A DNA stretch of 64,000 nt from Dyadobacter psychrotolerans (GCF_004349265.1 NZ_SMFL01000004.1:591150-655149), one strand, 5' to 3'. Shown: positions 18,410-27,751, counted from the stretch's first letter. The notes: generated from the sequence alone by a model not told the origin. Numbers and translations: made by a program.

Positions 18410-21400
18410 TTACACCTGCAACAGTTTCGCCAACGCACGGACTGAGTCATCATTAACAAAATAATTCAGGTGATGACAAGATATCTTTTGCGGCACACTG
18501 GCAGCGTGAACGTCGAATATGCTATCTAAACTTACAGCAATGTCGTTAACGGTGTCCCTGTACACCCAGGTGCCGATCTGGCCAACCACTTTCTCCATGA
18601 ACGGCAGTCCCTCATTTGCAATCAGATAAGTCTCGAGGTCGCCTCCTACAATGAAGTATGGAATTGGTGCCGCACTCTTGTGATTCAGCTTTTTGATGAA
18701 TTCGCTGCCGCTATCCATTTGCTCCAGCGTGTAAAGAACTTGCTTGTTACCCACTTTTAATACCGACGATAAGAATCCTGTTACCGCACCGACTTGTGGC
18801 GGGAAAAACTTGGTGCCGAGTGCCAGGGCAACGGATGTCCAGCTCACATAACCCGGAATTTTACCGAATCTGCTTCCTCCGTTAGGCGTTCCCGCCATAA
18901 TCAGCTTGTCGATAAATTTGCTGCCCCCGAGATCCTCAATCAGGTACCGCGAGACGAGGCCGCCCATCGAATGCGCTACGAAAACGAGTTTTTTGTCATC
19001 ATTTTCGTGGAATCCCAGACCGGTTAATTTGTCTTTAAGAATCCTGGCTATCTGTTCAATCGGGGTGTTCAGGTTTTCGTAGTCATAGGTTAACACAAGG
19101 TCATAACCGCCGTTTAGTGCCATTTGAAATGTTTTAGCCATATCCTCCGTGTCGCCGATGATCCCATGCACAAGCAGCAACACGTTTTTCGAATCCTTTA
19201 CTTTTGAGGCAAGTCTCTCATCCTTTCGGGTCGCATCGTCATTATAGTCAACCCATCTCAGCTGGTTAGGGTCCGCCTTTACACCCAATTTGGCGGCAAA
19301 TTTTAGGAATACCATCCTGAACGCACCACCAAGGCTTCTCGTCTTCTCGGATGTTTCCTCCGGAATTGTATGTATTTGAACTTGTATAAGGCCGGGATCA
19401 TTGATCGAGATGACCCCCATAGGCACAAAGTCCTCTCCATCGAAGAAAAACGGCAAAACAATTTCTTCGTCATTTTCAGGTTTAATATTGATGATCAGCG
19501 GTTGGTCCTTCAAATCCGGCGTGTTACGTACATCCACAACCTCAGCGACGCTCCGGCTTTCGCCTTTGGCACCCTCTTCGAAGTCCATAATCTGAAACCA
19601 TGGATTCGTTGTATATGCCTCATTGATACCCGGCTTGTCGACTCCTCTTGTGCCAGACACGAGCGGAGCCCAGCCCAATTTCCCCCGAAATGAAGCATGT
19701 GGTTCGATTATTACACCATTGCCGATGATCAGCTGTTCAGAGCCTACTTCCTTCTCCGCCTTTTTAACGAGCCTGATCGTCATCGCTTTTGTGAGCCAGT
19801 CCGATTTCGTCGTGCCGATTCCTTTCGCCTGCAAAAGTCCCCTTCCTGCCGATGGCGTGACGACAGCCCCTATTTGCAAAGGCTCCTGTACAAAAAGGCT
19901 GCTGTCCATCGCTTCTGTTGACACGATCAGCTTCAATGTATCGATCTCCTCGTCGCTGTCCAATGTAAACACATCGCTTGTCAACACAGCAGAGCCGCCT
20001 GGTGGGACGGGTTGGGCATCCATGAAAAGAACGATCACACCGTAATCAGGCGACAAGTACAACAGGCTGACATACAGCTTCTGGCTCGCATTATTGGTGA
20101 ATTTGACTTTGAACGGAATGTTTGTTCCATCGTGATCCAGGGTAATCGACAGGTCGTCAAAAGCCTTGTTACGTCTCCCCTCGGAAATCTCGACTTCGAA
20201 TTTAATCTGATCCTGTTGGATGGCCGATCGCGTGTTCTGCAACTGGAGTAAACGCTGCCACCTGGCCAGTGTCTCCAGAACTTTCAGCATGTGGGCGGTA
20301 GAGAATTTATCCGTTCCGGCGATAGTCTGAACGCGCTCTCCGTTTGCAGTTTTATAAATGGCGACGTTACCATTTTCGACTTTAAGCTCAAACAATGCAG
20401 CCTGGATGGTGTCGGTAAGCAAAATCCCTGACTCTGATGCCGTCGACAGGGTGTCGTTCATAGCTTGTCGGACGGTATTGTCTCCATAAACAAAAAATGG
20501 CGACAATCTAAGAAATTCGGGTTCTCCCCAGTATACTTTGCTGGCATCGAGCGGTAGTGCTCCTATGTTTAATGTACTCTCAGTGACATTCATTACATCA
20601 AGACTAGCCTCGCCGATAAACTGCCCTTCGGCCACAGAATCGTAAATCATTACTTCTACAGGCTCGCCAACCTTTTCCTCTAATCCCATACCGGCCCCGA
20701 GATCGATCGTCCATTTTTTATTCGTTTTTTGATAAACACGGTATCTTCCCAACTGGATGCCTTCGACGTTTCGGCCAAGAAATCCCCTGCTCAAATCAAA
20801 GATCCCGAGAACTTCCATTTGTGGAGTCTGATTTTTTAAAGCGTTTTTGATAAACGCCCGGACCTGAACAAAAAGATCGGAATAGGTTACCTGACCGCCG
20901 CTTTTGCTCAGCACGGAGATCAATGATTGGGTAAATTGCCCATGTCCCTTAAACTCCCACGCACGCTCTGTACGGTCGCAGGCGGCCAGCAGCAGGTGAT
21001 CGGTCGCAGGGATCCTGAGGTCAGAGCGGCGTAAGTATGCCCCGTCCAGATACGTGTCAAGCGTTCGGGTTGCGGTACTCCCTTTTTCGAAACGCGCCTG
21101 CATTTGCAAAAACTGTTCGATTTCTCTGGTCACAGAACCGGAATGGCAGGAATCGGGTATCACAACAATCTGTGGTTTTTTTGCACTAACCTCTTCCAGC
21201 AACAGCGCAATCTCCTTGTCTGCCAGATCGTATTTACCCGGTTCCCTGCTGTCGTAAAGCACCCATGTCTGTTCCTCACCGTCGATTGTTTCTGCCTGGA
21301 ACTCGGCAGCGGTAATGCCAGTTGATCCGTGCCCTGAGTAGTACGCCAAAGCAATGTCCTCAGGGCCGGCCTGTGCCAAATGTTCCCTGAATCCCTTAAT

Positions 21401-21595
21401 TACATTGGCACGTGAGGCATCGGCATTGGTGAGTACATGAATTTGTTTACTATCAGGGATAAGATCCTGATAGTTTTCTGTAAGAAATTTTTTAAAATCA
21501 TTCACATCATTCACACATCCGTTCAACGCTCTGATAGACGGACTGGAAGAAGGACTGTAGTCATTAATGCCAATCAGTAATGCAAAAATTTTCAT
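18410..21595 (-). CDS. Caspase-like protease fused to a C-terminal lipase-like alpha/beta hydrolase
   Basis: About 1,061 residues from the ATG at 21595, where the caspase fold begins (MKIFALLIGINDY); a longer frame starts at 21706. Residues 1-~230 form a peptidase C14 domain with the catalytic pair His89 (YYSGHGS) and Cys150 (PDSCHSGS), both intact. Residues ~300-790 are beta-rich and unrecognised. Residues ~800-1061 form an alpha/beta hydrolase with HGIIG at ~810, nucleophile Ser876 (AHSMGGLVSR), an Asp in TVNDIAVSLDS and His near 1041 (ISCHHLNYF), as in PGAP1/lipase-type esterases. It has no signal peptide or clear membrane segment. Divergent from a caspase-NACHT-WD40 gene, its likely partner. 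Protease-controlled membrane damage is a natural reading but is inference. Confidence 0.85.
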   Translation of the reverse strand: MKIFALLIGINDYSPSSSPSIRALNGCVNDVNDFKKFLTENYQDLIPDSKQIHVLTNADASRANVIKGFREHLAQAGPEDIALAYYSGHGSTGITAAEFQAETIDGEEQTWVLYDSREPGKYDLADKEIALLLEEVSAKKPQIVVIPDSCHSGSVTREIEQFLQMQARFEKGSTATRTLDTYLDGAYLRRSDLRIPATDHLLLAACDRTERAWEFKGHGQFTQSLISVLSKSGGQVTYSDLFVQVRAFIKNALKNQTPQMEVLGIFDLSRGFLGRNVEGIQLGRYRVYQKTNKKWTIDLGAGMGLEEKVGEPVEVMIYDSVAEGQFIGEASLDVMNVTESTLNIGALPLDASKVYWGEPEFLRLSPFFVYGDNTVRQAMNDTLSTASESGILLTDTIQAALFELKVENGNVAIYKTANGERVQTIAGTDKFSTAHMLKVLETLARWQRLLQLQNTRSAIQQDQIKFEVEISEGRRNKAFDDLSITLDHDGTNIPFKVKFTNNASQKLYVSLLYLSPDYGVIVLFMDAQPVPPGGSAVLTSDVFTLDSDEEIDTLKLIVSTEAMDSSLFVQEPLQIGAVVTPSAGRGLLQAKGIGTTKSDWLTKAMTIRLVKKAEKEVGSEQLIIGNGVIIEPHASFRGKLGWAPLVSGTRGVDKPGINEAYTTNPWFQIMDFEEGAKGESRSVAEVVDVRNTPDLKDQPLIINIKPENDEEIVLPFFFDGEDFVPMGVISINDPGLIQVQIHTIPEETSEKTRSLGGAFRMVFLKFAAKLGVKADPNQLRWVDYNDDATRKDERLASKVKDSKNVLLLVHGIIGDTEDMAKTFQMALNGGYDLVLTYDYENLNTPIEQIARILKDKLTGLGFHENDDKKLVFVAHSMGGLVSRYLIEDLGGSKFIDKLIMAGTPNGGSRFGKIPGYVSWTSVALALGTKFFPPQVGAVTGFLSSVLKVGNKQVLYTLEQMDSGSEFIKKLNHKSAAPIPYFIVGGDLETYLIANEGLPFMEKVVGQIGTWVYRDTVNDIAVSLDSIFDVHAASVPQKISCHHLNYFVNDDSVRALAKLLQV

Positions 21596-21723
21596 AGGGG
21601 TTTTGGTTGAAGGATTTGGAGAAAGATCGTTACAAGTTACCGCTGTCGCCTCACTTGAAAGAAGGTCCTTTTTTTTAAAATTACCTGCCTTAGCCAATAA
21701 ATTCAAACTTTTTTAACTCCTAA

Positions 21724-21782
21724 TTATTAAACGGTACATATTGCAATTCACACCTTTAATTGAGCATCCGGCCGTTTAATAA
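21724..21782. promoter_or_regulatory. 11-bp inverted repeat in the divergent caspase promoter region
   Basis: TTATTAAACGG at 21724-21734 is the exact reverse complement of CCGTTTAATAA at 21772-21782. The half-sites are 48 bp apart centre to centre, in the spacer between the two caspase genes. There is no T-tract and the spacing is wide, so an operator bound by a dimer or by looping is more likely than a terminator. I could not place -33/-7 boxes with confidence. Confidence 0.45.
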
Positions 21783-21856
21783 GTTTTTTTCTTACTAGAA
21801 ATAATACCTCGGAAAAATAGCGATCTTCAACACCAGTCAGCGCAATCCTCACTACT

Positions 21857-24800
21857 ATGGGACTCGGTACAACAGCCTTCAAACAAAAGAAAAATCGGAA
21901 GAACCACCTCTTTCTGGTTGGTATTGACCAATACCAACATTGGCCAAAGCTAACTTACCCAGTGTCCGACTGCCAGCGATTCAATACAGTGCTGAAAGAT
22001 TTCTACGGTTTTTCGGACAGCGATCTGGTCATTCAACCACTCTATGACCAAAAGGCAGAAACCGATATTCTGATCGACGAGATGTCCTATCTGGCAGGAA
22101 AAGATGAAAACGGGGAGGCCCGTGTCAAACCAGACGAAAACCTGATCATTTACTTTTCCGGCCATGGTCATTTCATAAACAAGGAAGGGTACTGGGTCGC
22201 CGTCAACGCACCGAAAATCGAAAAAAACAGCAAGCCATCAGAAATCAGAAAAAATCTGATTTCAGTGAGCGAGGTTGTCAAGGTGCTGTCCAACATCAAT
22301 GCCCACCATATCGTATTAATTGTGGATGCCTGTTTTTCAGAAGCCTTTGCGGCAATGGAAGTGGAAGTGAAACCACAAAGCGAAGCCGCGGAAGCAGAGG
22401 ATCTTCCTTCCAGATGGGTACTCACTGCCGGACGTAACGGACCGGTACCAAATAAAAGTCCGTTTGCCAACGCGTTGGTAGATATCCTGACTAAAAATCA
22501 GACTGAAAGCGTTTCCATAAATTGGCTTGGTGCCGAAGTTACAAAGCAGGTCCGTAGTACAAACCAGCGCGTGCCCAACAACCCGTTCATTCTCGAACCA
22601 TTATGTAAAAGCCTGGTCGATACCAAATACAAGCTGGGTGAATTTTTCTTCCACCGTAAAGCTACCTTGCAACCCGCTGTCGGTTCGGACAGTGCGGATC
22701 TTGCAAAAAAACTCTGGATCGGGACTGACAACCATTTCGAGCGACTTCAGAAAGGCAGGTACAAATATCTTAATATTGAGAAAATATTAGGCTCGGAAGC
22801 CAATAAAGGTGGGTACCTCGATGTTCAGGTAAAAACAGGAGACAGGATAGCATTACTTGACATGGCCGTGAGTGCCTTATGGAATAGTCCAAAACCACAC
22901 ACGCTTCTTTTCGGTGATGGCGGTATGGGTAAAACCATGTCGTTGCTATTGTTATGGCAACGCTTCCTTTTTGACAAAAAAGGTCCAATTCCGATCTTCA
23001 TCCCGCTCCACGAATATAACTCAGCCCCGGCATCAGAACGGGAAGACTTTTTGATCCGCTACATCTGCAAGACTCATCTCGATATTTCGGAACCGCTTCC
23101 ACACACTATCGACTCGCTTTGGGAGCTTTTTGAAACTTCGGAAAACGATAAGCCACGTGTTGTGCTGCTACTGGACGGTCTGAACGAAGTTACGGTCCCG
23201 AAAAGTCGCTTAATGAGCAATTTTGAAGATTTTGCGTCAAGAGCTGCTGGTGCGCAGATGGTCCTTTCGTCGAGACATAAGCAAATCGAAAAGATCGACC
23301 GGGTATTCGACCGGTTCTCCATAGCGGAGATCCTTCCGTTGTCAAAAGACATTATAGAAAAATATCTTGGCCTAAATGGACTCGGATTACCAAAAAGCGG
23401 GGAACTTGTCAGGCTGTTCGCTAACCCGATGATGCTCACACTTTATGCCGGTGCGAATAGTATTGCTGCGAAGTACAGACACGACGATCAATTCCAGTTT
23501 AAGAAAGTGACCGCTTACGGGGAACTTATGTGGAACTTCAACGAAGCCCAGCTCGCGCAACTTTCCGAGTCGGCAAATGACGAAGAAACGCTTTATCAAA
23601 CCTTCCTTCTGCGTGTTCTTGTTCCCTATATCGCCTACCGGATGGAGGACAAAGGAAGGTACGCCATCACAATTCGTAAGCTGATAGACCCTGTTTTTAA
23701 TCTCAAACTTATACTCGAAGATGCCTTCAGGGATCTGAACACGCCAGAACTTGCTGAACTCTATCCGGCCTTTGCGGGAAAAAGAAAAGTGCTGGGTTTA
23801 GCCGATCTGGAGGATATGGACGAAAGAGAGCAACGTGCCGCCAGGGTAACGCAATTTCTGGTGGAACGTCTCCGTGTATTGGTTATGGAAGGAGATGACC
23901 TGCGTTTTTTACACCAGAATTTCCGGGACTTTTTTGCGGTATGTCATATACGTAATATGACTGAAATAGCCATTCTGAGACGAACGCTTCCGGAGGTATT
24001 TATCAAAAATGATATGCCTGTTTATTTACGCAGGATGATTGGCGAAATCGAAGGAGAACATCACGTGGTTCCTTTTTGGAATGATATAAAAGGAAAGTTA
24101 GAACTTCCGGAACCACAAAATCTCTTGTCGCGCCTGATGGCCTTGTGCAAGACTAATTCTGGCATTGCTGCGAGCGAAGCTGAGCGAGCATCAGTGGTAC
24201 GTAATATTATAGCCATCTGGCTTGATTTACGCCAAACACTTGCGGGGGCTGATCTGACTAATCTGGATCTCTCCCAAGTTAAATTCAATGGCCTGCCTTT
24301 GACGCAACACAAAAATAAGACATATCTTTCAGCCCGATTCGAAGGCAGTATCTTGTACGGTCAGGCTTTTAGTTTCGACGGGCATTATGGACAGATCAAT
24401 CAGGCACATTACAGCGCCGATGGAAAAAAGTTGTTGACAGCTTCGGACGACCATACGGTTAAAGAGTGGCTGATTTCTACATGTAAGCTTTTACAGACAT
24501 TTTCGGGCCACATGGGTAAGGTTATATCAGCCAGATATAGCCCGGATGGAGAAAAAATACTTTCAGCGTCACACGACGGCCTGGTAATAGAATGGTCTCA
24601 GCTAACCGGTGATCGGTTAGCTACATATGAACATGTTCGCGCGAAGGTTAATAATGCGGTGTACTCACCTGACAATACTAAAATTCTAACAGCGGCAGAT
24701 GATAAACTTGTGAGAGAATGGGATGTGGCAACCAGGGAATGCACTAAAATCTACACCGGGCATAGTAAAAATGTCTCGTCGGCTTATTACAGTAAAGACG

Positions 24801-25924
24801 GACAAAAAATTATCTCCGCCTCAGCCGACGCCTGCATCCGGGAATGGTCAGTCGTTACCGGCGACTGTCTAAGAGTCCTTTCTGGCCACACCAAAAAAGT
24901 TAATACCGCCTGTTATAGCCCAAACGAAAAAAATATCCTTTCAGCCTCTGACGACCACTCGATTATCCAATGGTCTGCTGAGACAGGCCAGCCGCTGAAT
25001 TATCTCAATGGTCATGTGGCAGAGGTGCTCAATGCAATTTACAGCCCTGACGGTACAAAAATAGTCTCGGCCTCGTCGGACAAAACCATCAGAGAATGGT
25101 CAAGTGAAACATGTAAGGAACTCCGCAGTTATGAAGGCCATACGGATAAGGTAAACTTCGTCAGTTACAGTCCCAATAAGTTGCATGTTGTCTCCGCTTC
25201 AAACGACAAATCCATTCGTGAATGGAACATTGAAACCGGCATTCAGCTTTTTGCCATTAAAGGGCAGTCGGACTGGGTACTTAACAGATGCGTTATTAGT
25301 CCGGATGAAAAAAAATTACTGACGGTCAACTATGACCGGACCTTCAGTGAAATTGACATAGAAACGGGAATTTGTCTTCAGACGTTTCGTGGCCATGAAA
25401 AATGGATCCAAAGAGCTAGATACAGTTCGGATGGTACCAAATTAGTCTCCGGTTCGGAAGATTTAACGGTTAGGGAATGGTCAGTTGAAACGGGAGAATG
25501 TATACATATTTACCATGGACACCAACACCGCATTGAAGACGCCGTTTTTAATCTGAACGGTACCAGTATAATCTCGTGTGATTTCAGTGATAATTATCGT
25601 GAATGGTCGACCGACACAGGTAAGGAAATCGTGCATGATGGCGATAATAGCGCTTTACTGGCCTCACAAATGCAATCGCTCATCGAAGCATCCTCGAAAT
25701 CATATCAAGTGAAATGCTTTCAGGCGCAGGTTACTGTTAAACTTGCAACCAATCGTCCTGTTCTCACCTTTACAAATGTATCAGGATTGCTGGTCCAGAG
25801 CTGTGATTTCAGAAAAATAGATCCGAAGTCTGTTTTTTCCGATGCAGTCATGAAGAACCTGAGATCTTATGGTGCAATTTTTAATTACAGTGACGAAGCC
25901 GCCTGGAAACGCGCGATTAAATAA
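21857..25924 (+). CDS. Caspase-NACHT-WD40 protein (bacterial NLR/apoptosome-like sensor)
   Basis: This 1,355-residue protein has, in order: a caspase domain (residues ~15-250) with catalytic His103 (YFSGHGH) and Cys159 (VDACFSEAF); a linker; a NACHT STAND NTPase (~340-700) with Walker A GDGGMGKT (353-360), Walker B VVLLLDGLNE (Asp440), LSSRHKQ, and the helical-domain mark FLHQNFRDFFA (~684); a short pentapeptide-like linker (AGADLTNLDLSQVKF, ~797); ten WD40 repeats of 42 residues (847-1267, one of 43); and an 88-residue tail with LVQSCDFRKI and LRSYGAIFN. STAND proteins oligomerise when the sensor repeats meet a trigger; here the output would be the caspase. All key residues are present, so it should be active. 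It is divergent from the caspase-lipase gene and sits alone on its strand. Confidence 0.92.
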   Translation: MGLGTTAFKQKKNRKNHLFLVGIDQYQHWPKLTYPVSDCQRFNTVLKDFYGFSDSDLVIQPLYDQKAETDILIDEMSYLAGKDENGEARVKPDENLIIYFSGHGHFINKEGYWVAVNAPKIEKNSKPSEIRKNLISVSEVVKVLSNINAHHIVLIVDACFSEAFAAMEVEVKPQSEAAEAEDLPSRWVLTAGRNGPVPNKSPFANALVDILTKNQTESVSINWLGAEVTKQVRSTNQRVPNNPFILEPLCKSLVDTKYKLGEFFFHRKATLQPAVGSDSADLAKKLWIGTDNHFERLQKGRYKYLNIEKILGSEANKGGYLDVQVKTGDRIALLDMAVSALWNSPKPHTLLFGDGGMGKTMSLLLLWQRFLFDKKGPIPIFIPLHEYNSAPASEREDFLIRYICKTHLDISEPLPHTIDSLWELFETSENDKPRVVLLLDGLNEVTVPKSRLMSNFEDFASRAAGAQMVLSSRHKQIEKIDRVFDRFSIAEILPLSKDIIEKYLGLNGLGLPKSGELVRLFANPMMLTLYAGANSIAAKYRHDDQFQFKKVTAYGELMWNFNEAQLAQLSESANDEETLYQTFLLRVLVPYIAYRMEDKGRYAITIRKLIDPVFNLKLILEDAFRDLNTPELAELYPAFAGKRKVLGLADLEDMDEREQRAARVTQFLVERLRVLVMEGDDLRFLHQNFRDFFAVCHIRNMTEIAILRRTLPEVFIKNDMPVYLRRMIGEIEGEHHVVPFWNDIKGKLELPEPQNLLSRLMALCKTNSGIAASEAERASVVRNIIAIWLDLRQTLAGADLTNLDLSQVKFNGLPLTQHKNKTYLSARFEGSILYGQAFSFDGHYGQINQAHYSADGKKLLTASDDHTVKEWLISTCKLLQTFSGHMGKVISARYSPDGEKILSASHDGLVIEWSQLTGDRLATYEHVRAKVNNAVYSPDNTKILTAADDKLVREWDVATRECTKIYTGHSKNVSSAYYSKDGQKIISASADACIREWSVVTGDCLRVLSGHTKKVNTACYSPNEKNILSASDDHSIIQWSAETGQPLNYLNGHVAEVLNAIYSPDGTKIVSASSDKTIREWSSETCKELRSYEGHTDKVNFVSYSPNKLHVVSASNDKSIREWNIETGIQLFAIKGQSDWVLNRCVISPDEKKLLTVNYDRTFSEIDIETGICLQTFRGHEKWIQRARYSSDGTKLVSGSEDLTVREWSVETGECIHIYHGHQHRIEDAVFNLNGTSIISCDFSDNYREWSTDTGKEIVHDGDNSALLASQMQSLIEASSKSYQVKCFQAQVTVKLATNRPVLTFTNVSGLLVQSCDFRKIDPKSVFSDAVMKNLRSYGAIFNYSDEAAWKRAIK

Positions 25925-26261
25925 TCTCTGAATCTGGCACATTTACTTGCATTTGTTGCATATTTTGTTCGTGAATATATAGACGACAATCCAGTCAATG
26001 TTCTCTCCAAATTTTAGAGTGACCATGATGGAAGCGGGCATTCCAAACAAAGAGCGCTTGGGACCAACAAGTTTACATAGTCAATCTGTGCAAATATATA
26101 GCGTGTCTAAGCAGCATTCATATGTAAGGTATGACTCTTTAAGAAAACTTTAACCTGATGCCGGAATCCTGCAATCGAAACCAGCCGAAAGGGTCATAAT
26201 CCATAACCAGGTGTTCATAATTTCATAACATTTACGTAAAATCTTAGTGTTGGGCAAAGGG
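25925..26261. other. Spacer with a 51-codon ORF that may be a recombinase remnant
   Basis: An ATG at 25998 opens 51 codons to TAA at 26153. Part of it, RLGPTSLHSQSVQIYSVSKQ, follows the spacing of the C-terminal 'LGHxSxxTTxIYxHVS' box of tyrosine recombinases but lacks the His, so it may be a decayed integrase end. No other gene is seen. The AT-rich stretch after 26154 leads into the promoter of the next gene. Confidence 0.25.
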
Positions 26262-26269
26262 TAGATTTG
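26231..26269 (+). promoter_or_regulatory. Candidate Bacteroidota-type promoter of the PhoX-like gene
   Basis: TAGATTTG at 26262-26269 is an exact match to the TAnnTTTG -7 element. The -33 position holds TTTA rather than TTTG. The 5' leader would be about 12-15 nt. Confidence 0.45.
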
Positions 26270-26287
26270 TAAAAAATACTACTCACC

Positions 26288-27751
26288 ATGACAAAGAATT
26301 TTATGAACAAAAAAAGCCTTGCAGCTGCCATTATTTGTGGCTCAATGACTTTGAACGGATGTATCAAAGACCATGAAAATCCGCCGGTCGATGCATCTAA
26401 GCTGGTTAACAGATCAGTAAATCCATCTTTACTGAAATCGATGCCCGGTTTCGAAAGCCTTCAGATCACGACGCTGATCAGCTCAGATGACAAACTCGCC
26501 GAATCTCCAGATTTTGTTTACGGCGCACAGCCCGATGGCGGAGCATTTGTAAGAAACCCAAACGGAGAAGGTTTTGTGATGATCAACAATCATGAGATCT
26601 TGTTTTCAGTGTCAAGGGTTTATCTGGATAAAGACCTCAAACCGGTAAAGGGAGAATACATCGTGGATGCCGAAGGCGGTCAATGGCGGTTATGCTCTGC
26701 AACGCTGGCTACGCCCAAGGAACATGGCTTTGGTCCAGTTTTCCTGACAGCTGGTGAAACAAATTCGGAGTCGATGACGCATGCAATTGACCCGTTTGGA
26801 GCCGCTGATAAGAAAAATAAATCCAGAACGGTAAGCGCATTTGGAAAATGGAATGCTGAGAACGCAGTGCCACTTCCAAAAGATGCTTTCCCTGGTAAAA
26901 CAGTAATTATCATCGGTGAAGATGACACCAACGGACAGCTGGTAGCCTACGTATCTGAAACAGTTGGAGATCTGAATAACGGGAAACTGTATGCACTTCG
27001 CAGGACCAATCAGGAAAGTGTTGAGACAGATATGGTTAAAGGACAATCATACGATGTTGAATTTGTGCCTTTTGATGATGTGAAAACCAGTACGGGAACA
27101 CAACTTCAGGCGCAAACCGTGGATAAAAAAATGATCCAGTTCGCAAGGGTTGAAGACATCGATTATGTGAAAGGTGGAAATGGCGCCGGAAGAGAAATCT
27201 ACTTTACAGCAACTGGTGTAAGCCAGGCCGACAAAGTAACCCCGGTCGCTGGCAAAAATATGTGGGGTAGGGTGTATCACCTGAAATTTGACGCTATCAA
27301 TCCGTTAAAAGGAAAGTTGGATATTATCATGGATGGCGCTGACCGCCCAGGTAATTTTATTGTCAATCCGGACAATATCTGCGTGACAAAAAACTATGTT
27401 TATGTTCAGGAGGATGGTGATTCGTTTTACCGTGACAATGACCACGACGGAACGATTTGGCAGTATAACATCGCTACAAAAGAAAGCAAAGCTATGCTTC
27501 AAATGAACCATAGAAGAACGGATGCTGCATTTAATGCCAAATACAACTCTGTAAACAGCAACCTTTTAAGCTCCTGGGAATATGGTGCGATGATCGACAT
27601 TTCTGAGGAGACAGGTATTCCTGAAACTTTTATGATCAATCTTCACCCGCATACATGGCAGGATCCGAAGTACAAAGGAGCTGACGGAAGTGGCCTGTCT
27701 ACTAATCAGGAAGGCGGCCAAACTGTGATCGTAAGAGGTATAAAACAATAA
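26288..27751 (+). CDS. PhoX/DUF839-type phosphatase lipoprotein
   Basis: This 487-residue lipoprotein (lipobox LNGC) is of the DUF839/PhoX family, calcium-iron phosphatases that free phosphate from organic esters outside the cell. Visible family marks include GEGFVMINNHEILF near the N-terminus, GPVFLTAGETNSES, PDNICVTKNYVYVQEDGDS, and the C-terminal INLHPHTWQDPKYKG. It ends at its own terminator (27771-27806) and has a clear -7 element. Phosphate control is likely by analogy; I did not find a convincing Pho box. Confidence 0.85.
   Translation: MTKNFMNKKSLAAAIICGSMTLNGCIKDHENPPVDASKLVNRSVNPSLLKSMPGFESLQITTLISSDDKLAESPDFVYGAQPDGGAFVRNPNGEGFVMINNHEILFSVSRVYLDKDLKPVKGEYIVDAEGGQWRLCSATLATPKEHGFGPVFLTAGETNSESMTHAIDPFGAADKKNKSRTVSAFGKWNAENAVPLPKDAFPGKTVIIIGEDDTNGQLVAYVSETVGDLNNGKLYALRRTNQESVETDMVKGQSYDVEFVPFDDVKTSTGTQLQAQTVDKKMIQFARVEDIDYVKGGNGAGREIYFTATGVSQADKVTPVAGKNMWGRVYHLKFDAINPLKGKLDIIMDGADRPGNFIVNPDNICVTKNYVYVQEDGDSFYRDNDHDGTIWQYNIATKESKAMLQMNHRRTDAAFNAKYNSVNSNLLSSWEYGAMIDISEETGIPETFMINLHPHTWQDPKYKGADGSGLSTNQEGGQTVIVRGIKQ

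Noticed and set aside
18410-21595. CHAT protease instead of caspase for the N-terminal domain
   Set aside because: The order and spacing SGHG then DSCHSG at ~60 residues, and the start LLIGINDY, fit the caspase/metacaspase type better than CHAT.
24397-25659. Recent homogenisation of the WD40 repeats, as in fungal NLRs
   Set aside because: The repeats differ at about half of the positions and in DNA; no two units are near identical, so there is no sign of ongoing concerted change.
26210-26235. TTCATAA repeated twice before the PhoX-like gene as a Pho box
   Set aside because: The two copies are 8 bp apart, not the 11 bp period of PhoB direct repeats, so I did not call it.
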